From: an alpha proteobacterium L41A
GTDB lineage: Bacteria; Pseudomonadota; Alphaproteobacteria; Caulobacterales; Caulobacteraceae
Direction of reading: 5' to 3'
Assembly (NCBI GenBank): GCA_000335735.1
Contig: AMYY01000011.1
Coordinates: 31,127-95,126 of the forward strand
DNA: 64,000 bases
Shown here: in pieces, positions 53,035 to 61,930 of the stretch
How the letters are laid out: every line of letters starts with the position of its first letter
Position numbering within the stretch: position 1 is the first letter of the stretch
Program-made: the position numbers and the translations under genes
Notes under the pieces: model-generated
What the model saw: the letters and a program-made list of their open reading frames with translations, nothing else
Database searches by the model: none
Told to the model about the DNA's origin: nothing

Positions 53035-53526
53035 TCAGGCGATCGCGCCGACCAGCTTGGACAGTTCGGCCCGCTCGTTCAGGAGGGTCACCCCCCCGTC
53101 CTTGAACACCGCGCCCTCGGCCTGGGCCGATAAGCCGAAGCTGTCGGCCGCCAGCGCAACGCCGTCCGCGAAGGCGATGACCGTCAGACCGTTGGCGCGC
53201 GCCAGATCGATCAGCGACCGCACGGCCGCCAACGACGCCTCGTCCGTCGAACCGCCCGGAACGACCAAACCCTTCAGGCGGCCTTCGACGATGTCCTTGG
53301 CTGTAGCGGTGGCCAGCACGGTCACGCCGCCGGCGATCAGGCTGGCGTCACCCGTCGAGATCGGGGCCAGACCCACGCCTTCGGCCCGCAACGCGCCCTC
53401 CACGTCGCCCAACTCGCCAAACGCCATGTCACGCCGCATCACCAGCCCCATGCGCAGACGGGTGGGAACAGGACGGTTGTAACCGGTGCGACGAGGGCCT
53501 GCGGAAGATTTGTTTTGAGCGAACAA
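53035..53526 (-). CDS. Short DJ-1/PfpI-like (class I glutamine amidotransferase-like) protein
   Basis: 163 residues from TTG 53526 with AAGGAG 5 nt upstream. The core GLVVPGGSTDEASLAAVRSLIDLARANGLTVIAFADGVALAADSFGL resembles the DJ-1/PfpI nucleophile region, but the usual Cys at the elbow is replaced (AFADG), so peptidase or amidotransferase activity is unlikely. It may be a Caulobacterales-specific degenerate member. Function unknown. Confidence 0.6.
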   Translation of the reverse strand: MFAQNKSSAGPRRTGYNRPVPTRLRMGLVMRRDMAFGELGDVEGALRAEGVGLAPISTGDASLIAGGVTVLATATAKDIVEGRLKGLVVPGGSTDEASLAAVRSLIDLARANGLTVIAFADGVALAADSFGLSAQAEGAVFKDGGVTLLNERAELSKLVGAIA

Positions 53527-53805
53527 GACGTCTCCTTGAGATGTTTCAATACTGATCCAGATCCGACAAGCGACGCTGTCGAACCACCCACGCCGATGAC
53601 CAGAAAAATGAAAATCGACGGGTCCGACGCGTGTCGTCCCGCACTCTGGATCATTTGTGGAATGCCGTCAGATATAGTGACGATCCCGGCCGGATCAACC
53701 TACCAGTTCAAACGGACCGGCCTTGCTAATTCTGAAAACGGCGAGCCGCTTGCTCGCGATACCGCTCGGCTCTAGACACCCGCATCGACTGGACGACGGA
53801 ATCGC

Positions 53806-54585
53806 ATGGCCTTCACCCGCACCTATGATGGCGACGAGCCCGTTCGCGTGAACAAGTGGCTGGGCCAGACCGGCGTCTGTTCCCGTCGCGAGGCGGATAC
53901 CCTGATCGCCAATGGTCTGGTCTCCATCGATGGCGAGACGATCAGCGACGCGGGTCGCAAGATCCAGCCGGGCGAAACCCTGGCCCTGAACGACACCGCC
54001 CAGGCGGCCTTGGCGACGGGCATGACCCTGGTGCTGCACAAGCCGGTCGGTTACGTCTCGGGCCAGCCCGATCCCGGCAAGATCCCGGCCGTGCGACTGC
54101 TGAAGACGCCCAATCGTATCGGCGAGGGCGAGACGCCTGCCCGCGACGCCTCCCTGCCCCCCATCGGTCGGCTGGACGAGGATTCGCGCGGCCTCTTGCT
54201 TCTGTCGTCGGACGGCGTCGTCGCCAAGGCGGTGATCGGCCCGGCGTCCGAGTTGGACAAGGAATATCTGGTCGTTGTCGAAGGCCAGATCACCGAAGGC
54301 AAACTGAGCAAGCTGCGCCACGGCCTGTCGCTGAACGACAAGCCCCTGAAGCCCGCCCGCGTCACCCAGATCGAGCCGCAACGCCTTCGCTTCATCCTGA
54401 CCGAGGGAAAGTATCGCCAGATCCGCCGCATGTGCGAACTGGTCGAGCTGCAGGTCGTGGATCTCTATCGCATCCGCATCGGCCCGCTGGAGCTGGGCGA
54501 TCTGCCGGAGGGTCGCTGGCGCCACCTGACCGATCAGGAACGTGCGATGCTGATCTCGGCCTCTACGACGCCTGCAGCGTCCTAA
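53806..54585 (+). CDS. RsuA/RluB/RluF-family pseudouridine synthase
   Basis: 259 residues. An S4 RNA-binding domain (VRVNKWLGQTGVCSRREADTLIANGLVSIDGE) is followed by the synthase domain with catalytic Asp in PPIGRLDEDSRGLLLLSSDG, and the RsuA-type ending EGKYRQIRRMCELVELQVVDLYRIRIGPLELGDLPEGRWR. The RluF-like form modifies 23S rRNA, but RluB/RluE specificity cannot be excluded. The 279 bp upstream hold no gene. Its stop overlaps the convergent ATP12 gene by 4 bp. Confidence 0.9.
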   Translation: MAFTRTYDGDEPVRVNKWLGQTGVCSRREADTLIANGLVSIDGETISDAGRKIQPGETLALNDTAQAALATGMTLVLHKPVGYVSGQPDPGKIPAVRLLKTPNRIGEGETPARDASLPPIGRLDEDSRGLLLLSSDGVVAKAVIGPASELDKEYLVVVEGQITEGKLSKLRHGLSLNDKPLKPARVTQIEPQRLRFILTEGKYRQIRRMCELVELQVVDLYRIRIGPLELGDLPEGRWRHLTDQERAMLISASTTPAAS

Positions 54586-55346
54586 TCGAGCGCTCTGAAC
54601 CACCGGTCCAGCAACTGGGCCTCCTGACGGCGCGCCTCGGTGCGCTCGGCGGCCTCGGCGTCCACGCCCCACTGCTCTTCTTGAAACAGCTCGTCGATCC
54701 GCGACAGGTCGAACGCCGCCCCGCCGTCCAACGCCCCCTGTTCCACCGCCAAAGCCAATACAGCCGACCCCAGCAGAGGCACGGCCGTCGCCAGTCCGGT
54801 CAGGCGGAAGTCGTCCAGCGACAGGGCATGCGCCTTGACCCGCGCGATGGCGTCAGGCGACTGCGGCCGATGCACGATGCCGGCGACCGGCTCCAGCGCC
54901 ACGCCCATCTCGCGCGCAGCCCAGTCACGCCACGGCCCCCATTCCCGCGCCTGGCGCTCGACAAGCGGCGTCGGATGTTCGGCCAGATAGCAGACCACGT
55001 CCGATCCGGCATAGGCAGCGATCTCGTCCGCCACCGGCTCGCGCGCCTGACCGATCCGATCGATGGCGGTCGAGGCCAGCCGGGTCGCCGGCATGGTCGA
55101 CGGATCCAGAAACTGCCCTTGCGCCGCCCATTCGTCCGCGACTAACTGCGCCGCAGACTGCGTCGGCAAGACCAGCGGCGCCTTGGCCGGGGTCTTGGGC
55201 GCACGGCCATCCAACAGCACGGCCCAGCCCCCATCCGCATGCGGCCCGACGGCCGCCTCGGTCCAGAAACGGGAGATGCTGTCTTCTGTCTCGCGGAACC
55301 CCTTGCGAGCGGCGACCATGGGGTCGAGCGGCGGGATACGGCTCAT
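54582..55346 (-). CDS. ATP12 family F1-ATPase assembly chaperone
   Basis: 254 residues. ATP12 features are DGWAVLLDGRAPKTPAKAPLVLPTQSAAQLVADEWAAQG (approximate start), MPATRLASTAIDRI and ETYAGSDVVCYLAEHP-type text (here AAYAGSDVVCYLAEHPTPLVERQAREWGPW). It helps assemble the alpha-beta part of ATP synthase. It is the third gene of crcB - RluA-type synthase - ATP12 with 4-bp overlaps, an order common in alphaproteobacteria. Confidence 0.92.
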   Translation of the reverse strand: MSRIPPLDPMVAARKGFRETEDSISRFWTEAAVGPHADGGWAVLLDGRAPKTPAKAPLVLPTQSAAQLVADEWAAQGQFLDPSTMPATRLASTAIDRIGQAREPVADEIAAYAGSDVVCYLAEHPTPLVERQAREWGPWRDWAAREMGVALEPVAGIVHRPQSPDAIARVKAHALSLDDFRLTGLATAVPLLGSAVLALAVEQGALDGGAAFDLSRIDELFQEEQWGVDAEAAERTEARRQEAQLLDRWFRALD

Positions 55347-56368
55347 CGGATTCTCTTCACGCCCAGGAAGGGATCGTCTTCGGCTTCGTCCTCGGAGAAG
55401 CCGAAGTGGGCGAAGCCGGCTTTCATCTCGGGGCTCAAGGGGGCGGTTACCTTGAGAACGCCGCCGCGCGGGTGGTCAAGTTCGATGCTGCGAGCGTGCA
55501 GTTGCAGCTTCAGGGGGCCCGACAGTTCACGCGATTTCTCGTCGCCGTATTTCGGATCGCCCAGAATGGGATGGCCGATCCCCGCCATATGGGCGCGCAG
55601 CTGGTGCGTCCGTCCGGTGAAGGGGCGCAGGGCCATCCATGACGCCCGGTGCGAGGCGCGGCTGATGGTCGAGAACGCCGTTTCGGCCGGTTCGGCGCGC
55701 GGGTCCTTGCGCTCGGCCGGGCGCATCATCTCGAAATCGTTGATGCCGGTCTTCTTCAACGGCATGTCGATCTGGCCCGAATAGGGTTTCGGATTGCCGA
55801 TGACGATGGCCCAATAGGTCTTCTTGGCCTGTCTACGCGCAAAGGCGCCCGCCAGCCGCTTGGCCGCCTCCGGCCCCTTGCCCAGCAGCAGCACGCCCGA
55901 GGTGTCGCGGTCCAGCCGGTGAACCAGACGCGGCCGCTCCAGCCCCTCGCCCCAGGCCGACAGCAGACGGTCCACGTGACGGCTCGTCTTGGTCCCGCCT
56001 TGCACCGCCAAACCATGCGGCTTGTTCAGGGCGATGACCATGTCGTCTTCGTACAGCACCAGCGACTTGGCGAAGGCGATGTCCTTTTCCGAAAGGGTGT
56101 GGGCGTCGCCCGCCTGGCGAGAGGTGTCGTCGGGGATCGGCGGCACGCGCACGGCAGCGCCCGCGGTCAGCCGACCTTCGGGTTTGATGCGGGCGCCGTC
56201 CACGCGGATCTGGCCGCTGCGGGCCATCTTCTGCACCTGGATGTTGGACAGATGCGGCCAACGCCGACGAAACCAGCGATCCAGGCGGATGCCGTCCTCG
56301 TCCTCGGCGACATAGATTGTCAGGACTTCGCGCTTGGGCGCATCTGCTGCGGGCGGCTGATCGGTCAA
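55343..56368 (-). CDS. RluC/RluD-family 23S rRNA pseudouridine synthase
   Basis: 341 residues. An S4 domain (IRLDRWFRRRWPHLSNIQVQKMARSGQIRVDG) precedes the catalytic motif RPRLVHRLDRDTSGVLLLGKG with the active Asp in HRLDRDTSG, and RPFTGRTHQLRAHMAGIGHPILGDPKYG. RluC-type specificity is likely. It overlaps crcB and the ATP12 gene by 4 bp each, so the three are co-translated. Confidence 0.93.
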   Translation of the reverse strand: MTDQPPAADAPKREVLTIYVAEDEDGIRLDRWFRRRWPHLSNIQVQKMARSGQIRVDGARIKPEGRLTAGAAVRVPPIPDDTSRQAGDAHTLSEKDIAFAKSLVLYEDDMVIALNKPHGLAVQGGTKTSRHVDRLLSAWGEGLERPRLVHRLDRDTSGVLLLGKGPEAAKRLAGAFARRQAKKTYWAIVIGNPKPYSGQIDMPLKKTGINDFEMMRPAERKDPRAEPAETAFSTISRASHRASWMALRPFTGRTHQLRAHMAGIGHPILGDPKYGDEKSRELSGPLKLQLHARSIELDHPRGGVLKVTAPLSPEMKAGFAHFGFSEDEAEDDPFLGVKRIR

Positions 56369-56760
56369 GCGGGAACTCCAAAGGCGCGACGGGCGAGCAT
56401 CAGGCCGACGAAAAGGGCCGCAATAGCCAGCACCACCGAGCCGATCACATAGGCGGCGGCCAGGCCGATCTGGCGGCGCTCGATCATCTGCACCGCTTCC
56501 AGTGAATAGGACGAAAAGGTCGTGAAACCGCCCAATACGCCCACGGCGGCGAACAGACGCACCATCTCATGCTGCGCCCCGCCCCGGAACGCCAGCCAGC
56601 CGACGAGCAGACCCATCAGCAGCCCGCCGGCGACGTTGGCGGCGAAGGTGCCCACGGGCCAGCCGGCATTGGGCGCGAGCCGCCCGGCGGCGAGGCCAAG
56701 GCCATAGCGCGCCATGGAGCCGATGGCCCCACCTGCCGCAACGAGAAGAAAACGTGTCAT
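56365..56760 (-). CDS. crcB: Fluoride channel CrcB
   Basis: 131 residues from ATG 56760; an upstream in-frame start adds an Arg-rich, unlikely extension. Four hydrophobic segments and the signatures GGAIGSMARYGLG, PVGTFAANVAGGLLMGLL and GVLGGFTTFSSYSLEA identify the small dual-topology fluoride exporter. A small hairpin (GCGGCG/CGCCGC, 56764-56782) precedes the start, but no fluoride riboswitch is recognisable. Confidence 0.93.
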   Translation of the reverse strand: MTRFLLVAAGGAIGSMARYGLGLAAGRLAPNAGWPVGTFAANVAGGLLMGLLVGWLAFRGGAQHEMVRLFAAVGVLGGFTTFSSYSLEAVQMIERRQIGLAAAYVIGSVVLAIAALFVGLMLARRAFGVPA

Positions 56761-56800
56761 CGTGCGGCGATATATACGCCGCCCGCGCCGAAAGCGATGG

Positions 56801-57289
56801 TCAGCGCGGGATGGAGCTCTGCACCGAACGTGCGTCATAGGCGTTCGGACGATCGGGCTTCTGGCCGCGTCCTAAAACGATCTCCAGCGTGGTCGAGGTC
56901 GGCTGTGGTCCGCTGAAGTTCAGACCGACGCCCACGCCGACGCCCGAGGCGGAATAGCCGCCATATCGGCTGCTGCCGCCGCCGATGGAGACGCTCGGGC
57001 GGACGCCGCCCGCCCCACCCGGCCGACCGTCGGTCCAGCTCTGCGTCACCTCGAACCAGTCATAGCCCTGTTCGGTCGTCAGGTCGGCTGCGCGCACTAG
57101 CGCCCAATCGGCGACACGACCAGCCGCGCCGACGCCGTTGTAGGTGACCCGATAGCGGTTGGATTCGATGCGCTGCTCCGAATAGCCCTGCCCGTTCGGC
57201 CCCATCTGGGCGCCATAGGGCGCCAGGCTGGCGCAGGCGCTCAGGGCCAGGGCGGAAAGGCCGGTCAGGGCAAGGGCAAGACGCTTCAT
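56801..57289 (-). CDS. CC0125/CC1285-type lipoprotein
   Basis: 162 residues. The signal MKRLALALTGLSALALSAC has an LSAC lipobox. The mature part opens with GYSEQRIESNRYRVTYNGVGAAGRVADWALVRAADLTTEQGYDWFEV, the block that defines this Caulobacterales lipoprotein type, followed by a Gly/Ser-rich tail. Periplasmic, function unknown. Confidence 0.8.
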   Translation of the reverse strand: MKRLALALTGLSALALSACASLAPYGAQMGPNGQGYSEQRIESNRYRVTYNGVGAAGRVADWALVRAADLTTEQGYDWFEVTQSWTDGRPGGAGGVRPSVSIGGGSSRYGGYSASGVGVGVGLNFSGPQPTSTTLEIVLGRGQKPDRPNAYDARSVQSSIPR

Positions 57290-57338
57290 CAGAGTTATCC
57301 TTTCCGTGACATAGCGCCGAAGCCGGGACGGCGTTCCG

Positions 57339-57691
57339 TCAGAGGCCGAGGAGCAAGGCGGCCAGCGCCAGAGCCGCCGGCAGAGCCTGGATCAGCAGAA
57401 TCTTGCGGCTGACGGTCGCCGCTCCATACAGGCCCGCGACGATGACGCAGCTCAGGAAGAAGATCTTGATCTGAAACCCCGGCTCGCCGAGCCAAAGGCC
57501 CCACGCCAGCCCAGCGACCAGAAACCCGTTGTAGAGGCCTGATTGGCGGCAAGCACCTTGGTCTCCTCAGCCTTTTCGGCGTTCATGCCAAAGGCGTGCC
57601 GGCCGCGCGGCGTGGTCCACAACACCATTTCCAGGACGACAATGTAGGCGTGGATCAGGGCGACGACGCCGATCAGGACGGTGGCGATCAT
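57339..57691 (-). pseudogene. DUF1304 membrane protein with a one-base frameshift
   Basis: From ATG 57691 the frame reads MIATVLIGVVALIHAYIVV...TKVLAANQ (51 residues, DUF1304-like) and then runs out of frame. One extra G after codon 51 (at about 57538) restores GLYNGFLVAGLAWGLWLGEPG and three further hydrophobic segments up to TGA at 57339. That gives 117 residues, the usual DUF1304 length of about 118. So exactly one G is missing (GG instead of GGG). Error in the sequence or a recent lesion. Function of the family is unknown (small integral membrane protein). Confidence 0.88.
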
Positions 57692-57745
57692 GGGGCCTCT
57701 CCAGTTTCCGATACCAGTCGATCACGCTTGGAGTAGGCCCGCAAC

Positions 57746-58471
57746 CTATAAGCCTAGCGCCGTCCTCAGCTTCGCGAAATCCTCGGGCGGCGGCGCCTCG
57801 ACCGTCGTGGTCCCGCCCTCCGGATGCGGAAAGCTCAGTTTGGCGGCATGCAGCATCAGACGGGGCGCCGGCCCGACCGGTGTGGTCAAAGCGCCCCCGT
57901 ATCGCACGTCCCCGATCAACGGCCGGCCGATATGGGCCATATGCACACGCAGCTGATGCATCCGCCCGGTCAGCGGCTCCAGCTCGACCACCGCCCCTTC
58001 CGGTCCCGCCGCCAAGGTCCGATAGCGGCTCTGCGACCCTTGCGCGCCCGGCGCGTCAAAGGCCACGACCCGCATATAGCTCTCGCGCCCGATCTCCTCG
58101 CGGCGCAACGGCGCGTCGATGGTCGCCGCCTTGGGCTCAGGCGCGGCCGACAACAGGGCCAGATACTGTTTCCTGAACCGCCGCATCTGCAACGCCTTAC
58201 CCAGAAAACTCGCCGCCGGCTTGGTCTTGGCCGCCAGGATCACGCCCGAGGTGTCGCGATCCAGCCGATGCACCAGCTCCGGCCGCTTGCCGTTCGACCG
58301 CGCGAACGCCCACAACAGGTCGTCCAGCGTGTTCGCCTTGATGCGCCCGCCCTGGCTCGACAGTCCCGGCGGCTTTGAGAAGGCGATGACGTGCGCATCC
58401 TCGTGGATCACCCACGACCGGACGGCGGCGATTTCGTCTTGGGAAAGGGCGACGGGTTGGCGTTCGGACAT
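57746..58471 (-). CDS. RluA-family pseudouridine synthase (no S4 domain)
   Basis: 241 residues. The catalytic region is RPELVHRLDRDTSGVILAAKTK, with later LEPLTGRMHQLRVHMAHIGRPLIGDVRYGG. It lacks an S4 domain, like RluA and TruC. It would modify rRNA or tRNA uridines; the target cannot be told. The 16 bp to the rarA stop suggest co-transcription. Confidence 0.9.
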   Translation of the reverse strand: MSERQPVALSQDEIAAVRSWVIHEDAHVIAFSKPPGLSSQGGRIKANTLDDLLWAFARSNGKRPELVHRLDRDTSGVILAAKTKPAASFLGKALQMRRFRKQYLALLSAAPEPKAATIDAPLRREEIGRESYMRVVAFDAPGAQGSQSRYRTLAAGPEGAVVELEPLTGRMHQLRVHMAHIGRPLIGDVRYGGALTTPVGPAPRLMLHAAKLSFPHPEGGTTTVEAPPPEDFAKLRTALGL

Positions 58472-58487
58472 CGGGGGCTTCTAGAGG

Positions 58488-59804
58488 TCAGTCGCCTGAC
58501 CCGTCCACCGCCATCCGCGCGCGCATCTCGGCCCAGCGTTCCAGCCGCGCCTTGACCTTCTCCTCGTGCCCCTCGCCCTTGGGCTTGTAGAAGGTGCGGC
58601 GGTCCATCTCGTCGGGGAAGAAGTTCGCGCCCGAGAAGCCCTCGGGCGTGTCGGGGTCGTATTGATAGCCCTTGCCGTAGCCCAGCGACTTCATCAGCTT
58701 GGTCGGGGCGTTGCGGATATGGGCGGGGGGCATCAGCGAGCCCGTCTCATAGGCCGCCTTCTTTGCCGCCTTGAACGCCTCATAGACCCCGACCGACTTG
58801 GGCGCCGTCGCCAAATGCACCACCGCTTGGGCCAGGGCCAACTCGCCCTCGGGACTGCCCAGGAAGTCGTAGGTGTCCTTGGCCGCATTGGCGACCAGGA
58901 TGGACAGCGGATCGGCCTCGCCGATGTCCTCGACCGCCATCCGCACGATCCGCCGCGCCAGATACAGCGGATCCTCGCCGCCGTTCAGCATCCGCGCCAG
59001 CCAGTAGAGAGCGGCGTCAGGATCAGACCCACGCACCGATTTATGCAGCGCGGATATGAGGTTGTAGTGTTCTTCCCGGCTCTTGTCGTAGGCGGGCGCC
59101 CGGCGCTGAAGCACGCCCGCCAGCCCCTGCACGTCCAGCGTCTCGCCATCCGGCAGGTCGAACAGCACCTCCGACATGGTCAGCAGATACCGCCCGTCGC
59201 CGTCAGCCAGGGCCAGCATGGCCTGACGCGCCTCGGGCGTCAGCGGCAGGGTCCGGTCCATATGCGTCTCGGCCCGGCTCAGCAGCTGATCTAGGGCTGC
59301 ATCGTCCAGCCGCTTCAGCACATAGACCTGACTGCGCGACAACAAGGCGCCGTTCAGCTCGAAGCTGGGGTTCTCGGTCGTGGCCCCGACAAGGGTCACC
59401 ACGCCCGCCTCGACGAACGGCAAAAAGCCGTCCTGCTGGGCGCGGTTGAAACGGTGGATCTCGTCAACGAACAGCAGCGTGCTCTGTCCCGCCGCACGCC
59501 GCATCCGCGCCGCCTCGAACGCCTTCTTCAGGTCGGCGACGCCCGAGAAGACCGCGCTGATCGCCTGATATTCATAGCCCGCGGCCTGAGCCAGCAGGCG
59601 CGCGATCGTGGTCTTGCCTGTCCCCGGCGGTCCCCACAGGATCATGGATCCCAACCGCCCGGCCTCGATCATGCGCCGGATCGGCCCGCCTGGCCCCAGC
59701 AGATGATCCTGCCCCACCACCTCGTCCAGCGTGCGCGGACGCAGGCGGTCGGCCAAGGGGGCGTCGGGGGGCAGGATGCCGGAAGCTTCGAACAGATCGC
59801 TCAT
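58488..59804 (-). CDS. rarA: Replication-associated recombination protein RarA (MgsA)
   Basis: 438 residues. AAA+ ATPase with PLADRLRPRTLDEVVGQDHLLGPGGPIRRM, Walker A GPPGTGKTTIARLLA, Walker B LLFVDEIHRFNRAQQDGFLPFVE and the sensor text LVGATTENPSFELNGALLSRSQVY. The C-terminal helical oligomerisation part includes SDPDAALYWLARMLNGGEDPLYLARRIVRMA. RarA acts at stalled replication forks with SSB. It precedes the RluA-type gene on the same strand. Confidence 0.95.
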   Translation of the reverse strand: MSDLFEASGILPPDAPLADRLRPRTLDEVVGQDHLLGPGGPIRRMIEAGRLGSMILWGPPGTGKTTIARLLAQAAGYEYQAISAVFSGVADLKKAFEAARMRRAAGQSTLLFVDEIHRFNRAQQDGFLPFVEAGVVTLVGATTENPSFELNGALLSRSQVYVLKRLDDAALDQLLSRAETHMDRTLPLTPEARQAMLALADGDGRYLLTMSEVLFDLPDGETLDVQGLAGVLQRRAPAYDKSREEHYNLISALHKSVRGSDPDAALYWLARMLNGGEDPLYLARRIVRMAVEDIGEADPLSILVANAAKDTYDFLGSPEGELALAQAVVHLATAPKSVGVYEAFKAAKKAAYETGSLMPPAHIRNAPTKLMKSLGYGKGYQYDPDTPEGFSGANFFPDEMDRRTFYKPKGEGHEEKVKARLERWAEMRARMAVDGSGD

Positions 59805-59878
59805 GGGTGCGACCTATGTAGGCGTTCGCCAAAGGCTTTTCACGCGTTAGTATGGCGAACCGCCACGGAGACCGCCCC

Positions 59879-60301
59879 ATGACCCACGCCAATCCGAACC
59901 AGGGTCCGACTTCTGGCGTGACGCCGCACCTGACCATCCCGTCGCGCGGCGCTTCTGCGGCGATCGACTTCTACATCATCGCCTTTGGCGCCGAGGTGTT
60001 GGACCGTCGGTTGGCCGATGACGGCGAGCGACTGATGCACGCCCACCTGAGGATCAACGGCGCCAGTGTCATGTTGAACGACGAATTCCCGGAATACGGC
60101 GGCTCGCAAGATGTCCGCCCCGCCGGCGTCACCCTGCATCTTCAGGTCTCAGACCCCGACGCCTGGTGGACGCGCGCCATGACCGTCGGCGGCGCGGAAC
60201 CGGTCCTGGACATGGCCGATCAGTTCTGGGGCGACCGCTACGGCGTTCTGCGCGACCCCTTCGGCCACACCTGGTCGATCGGCGGGCCGACGAAGGCCTG
60301 A
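59879..60301 (+). CDS. Glyoxalase/VOC superfamily (PhnB-like) protein
   Basis: 140 residues from ATG 59879, preferred over ATG 59852 because GGAG precedes it. VOC fold with VTPHLTIPSRGASAAIDFYIIAFGAEVLDRRLADDGERLMHAHLRINGASVMLND and the C-terminal GDRYGVLRDPFGHTWSIG. Probable metal-dependent enzyme or antibiotic-binding member; function unassigned. It converges on the DegP-type gene with 4 bp between the stops. Confidence 0.85.
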   Translation: MTHANPNQGPTSGVTPHLTIPSRGASAAIDFYIIAFGAEVLDRRLADDGERLMHAHLRINGASVMLNDEFPEYGGSQDVRPAGVTLHLQVSDPDAWWTRAMTVGGAEPVLDMADQFWGDRYGVLRDPFGHTWSIGGPTKA

Positions 60302-60305
60302 CGAC

Positions 60306-61709
60306 CTATCTCAGCACGCCGCGGATCTGACGGCCACCACGGTTGACGACGACCTCCCACGGGCCGCGACCGGAGCTGGCGGCCTCCACATCGCGGGCCG
60401 AGCCGATGGCGCGGCCATTGATGCTGACGATCAGGTCGTTCTGGCGGAAGCCCGCGCGCGCCGCATAGCCGCGGCCGGACACGCCGGTCACGATGACGCC
60501 CGTCGCGAACGGATCGCCGCCCAGGCGGTCCGCCAGAGCAGGACTGAGCGCCACGACTTCGGCGCCGGCGAAGGGGCCGGACTGGATCGTCACCCCCTGC
60601 TTCGGATCGGCGTCGCCCGGCAGGGTCTGAACCCGCGCGGTCAGCGTCTGCGCCCGACCGTCGCGCAGGATGGACACCTGCACCTGATCGTTCGGATTGC
60701 GTGAGCCGACGCGGTAATTCAGTCCGTTCTGGTCGTTGATCTCCTGACCATCGACGGCGGTGATGACGTCGCCCTGACGAATGCCGGCGCGCGCGGCCGG
60801 ACCGTTGGCATAGACGTCGGTGACGACCAATCCCTGCGGCCGGCTCAGACCCAGGCTGCCGGCGATGTCGCCCGTCACAGTGTCGCCCTTCACGCCCAGC
60901 CACGGCCGCACCACAGCCGTCGCGCCGCCCAGCGCGCTGTCCACGACCCGCTTGACCATGGCCGCCGGCACCGCGAACCCGACCCCGGCGGAGGAGCCCG
61001 AGCGCGAGAAGATGGCGGTGTTGATGCCGATCAGGTCGCCGTCCATGTCCACCAGCGCCCCGCCCGAGTTGCCGGGGTTGATGGCCGCATCGGTCTGGAT
61101 GAAGGAGCCGCTGTCGGAAATACCGGTCTCGGTCCGGTTCAGAGCCGAGATGATGCCGTTCGTCACCGTCTGACCCACGCCGAACGGATTGCCGATGGCC
61201 AAAACCAGGTCGCCGACCTGCTGCTCTTCCTGATCGTCGATGGCCAGGACCGGCAGCCGGTCGCTGACGTTTTCCAGCCTCAGCACCGCAATGTCGCTGC
61301 GCTCGTCGGCCAGGATGACGGTGGCGGGAAACTCGCGCCGATCGTTCAGCACGACCTTGATCTGCTGAGCGCCGTCGATGACGTGGTTGTTAGTCACCAC
61401 GATCCCGTCCGAACGGACGATGACGCCGGAACCCACGGATTCCGCTACCCGCGCCTGGGGAATGCCGCCGCCGAAGAATTGGAAGAAGGGATCGGCCTGC
61501 ACCCGCTGCACGCTGCGCGCCGAGATATTGACCACGGCCGGCGCGGCGGATCGCACCACGGGTGCGAAACTGGACTTCATTCCCGCCGCATCCGCCGGGG
61601 CGGTGCGCGTCGGCTGGGCGAACTCGCCCTCCTGCGCCTTGGAATTCGAGGGATTGCCGCACGCCGACAGGGCGAAGGCGGCGGCGAGCACGATCGATCG
61701 GGTCTTCAT
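60306..61709 (-). CDS. DegP/HtrA-type periplasmic serine protease (lipoprotein form)
   Basis: 467 residues from ATG 61709, which gives a lipoprotein signal (MKTRSIVLAAAFALSAC). The trypsin-like domain has the triad His in VVTNNHVIDGA, Asp in DERSDIAVLRLE and Ser in INPGNSGGALVDMDG. Two PDZ domains follow (DVYANGPAARAGIRQGDVITAVDG and GVSGRGYAARAGFRQNDLIVSINGR). It degrades or refolds damaged envelope proteins. Most HtrA proteins are soluble, so the lipobox is a notable variant. Confidence 0.93.
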   Translation of the reverse strand: MKTRSIVLAAAFALSACGNPSNSKAQEGEFAQPTRTAPADAAGMKSSFAPVVRSAAPAVVNISARSVQRVQADPFFQFFGGGIPQARVAESVGSGVIVRSDGIVVTNNHVIDGAQQIKVVLNDRREFPATVILADERSDIAVLRLENVSDRLPVLAIDDQEEQQVGDLVLAIGNPFGVGQTVTNGIISALNRTETGISDSGSFIQTDAAINPGNSGGALVDMDGDLIGINTAIFSRSGSSAGVGFAVPAAMVKRVVDSALGGATAVVRPWLGVKGDTVTGDIAGSLGLSRPQGLVVTDVYANGPAARAGIRQGDVITAVDGQEINDQNGLNYRVGSRNPNDQVQVSILRDGRAQTLTARVQTLPGDADPKQGVTIQSGPFAGAEVVALSPALADRLGGDPFATGVIVTGVSGRGYAARAGFRQNDLIVSINGRAIGSARDVEAASSGRGPWEVVVNRGGRQIRGVLR

Positions 61710-61930
61710 GGGCATCCGAAACTGGGGCATCCTAGACTGGCAAGCGTAAAGCGACGCCATTCCGCACCCGGTTTCGGGCCGGATCAAGGCGTGTGCGCGG
61801 CCTCAACGGAAAAGCGGGACAGGCCGTTCCGCCGAGCGGCGAACGCAAGATTGTCACCGGCATTGACGCTTGACGCCCCGCCGCCTGCGTCGGACTGTCG
61901 CGGCTCCCCCAGCCGCCTGAAGAGTCCTCG

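Noticed and set aside
56761..56800. Fluoride riboswitch upstream of crcB
   Set aside because: crcB is the first gene of its set but the 40 bp leader shows only a 6-bp hairpin and none of the conserved riboswitch core.
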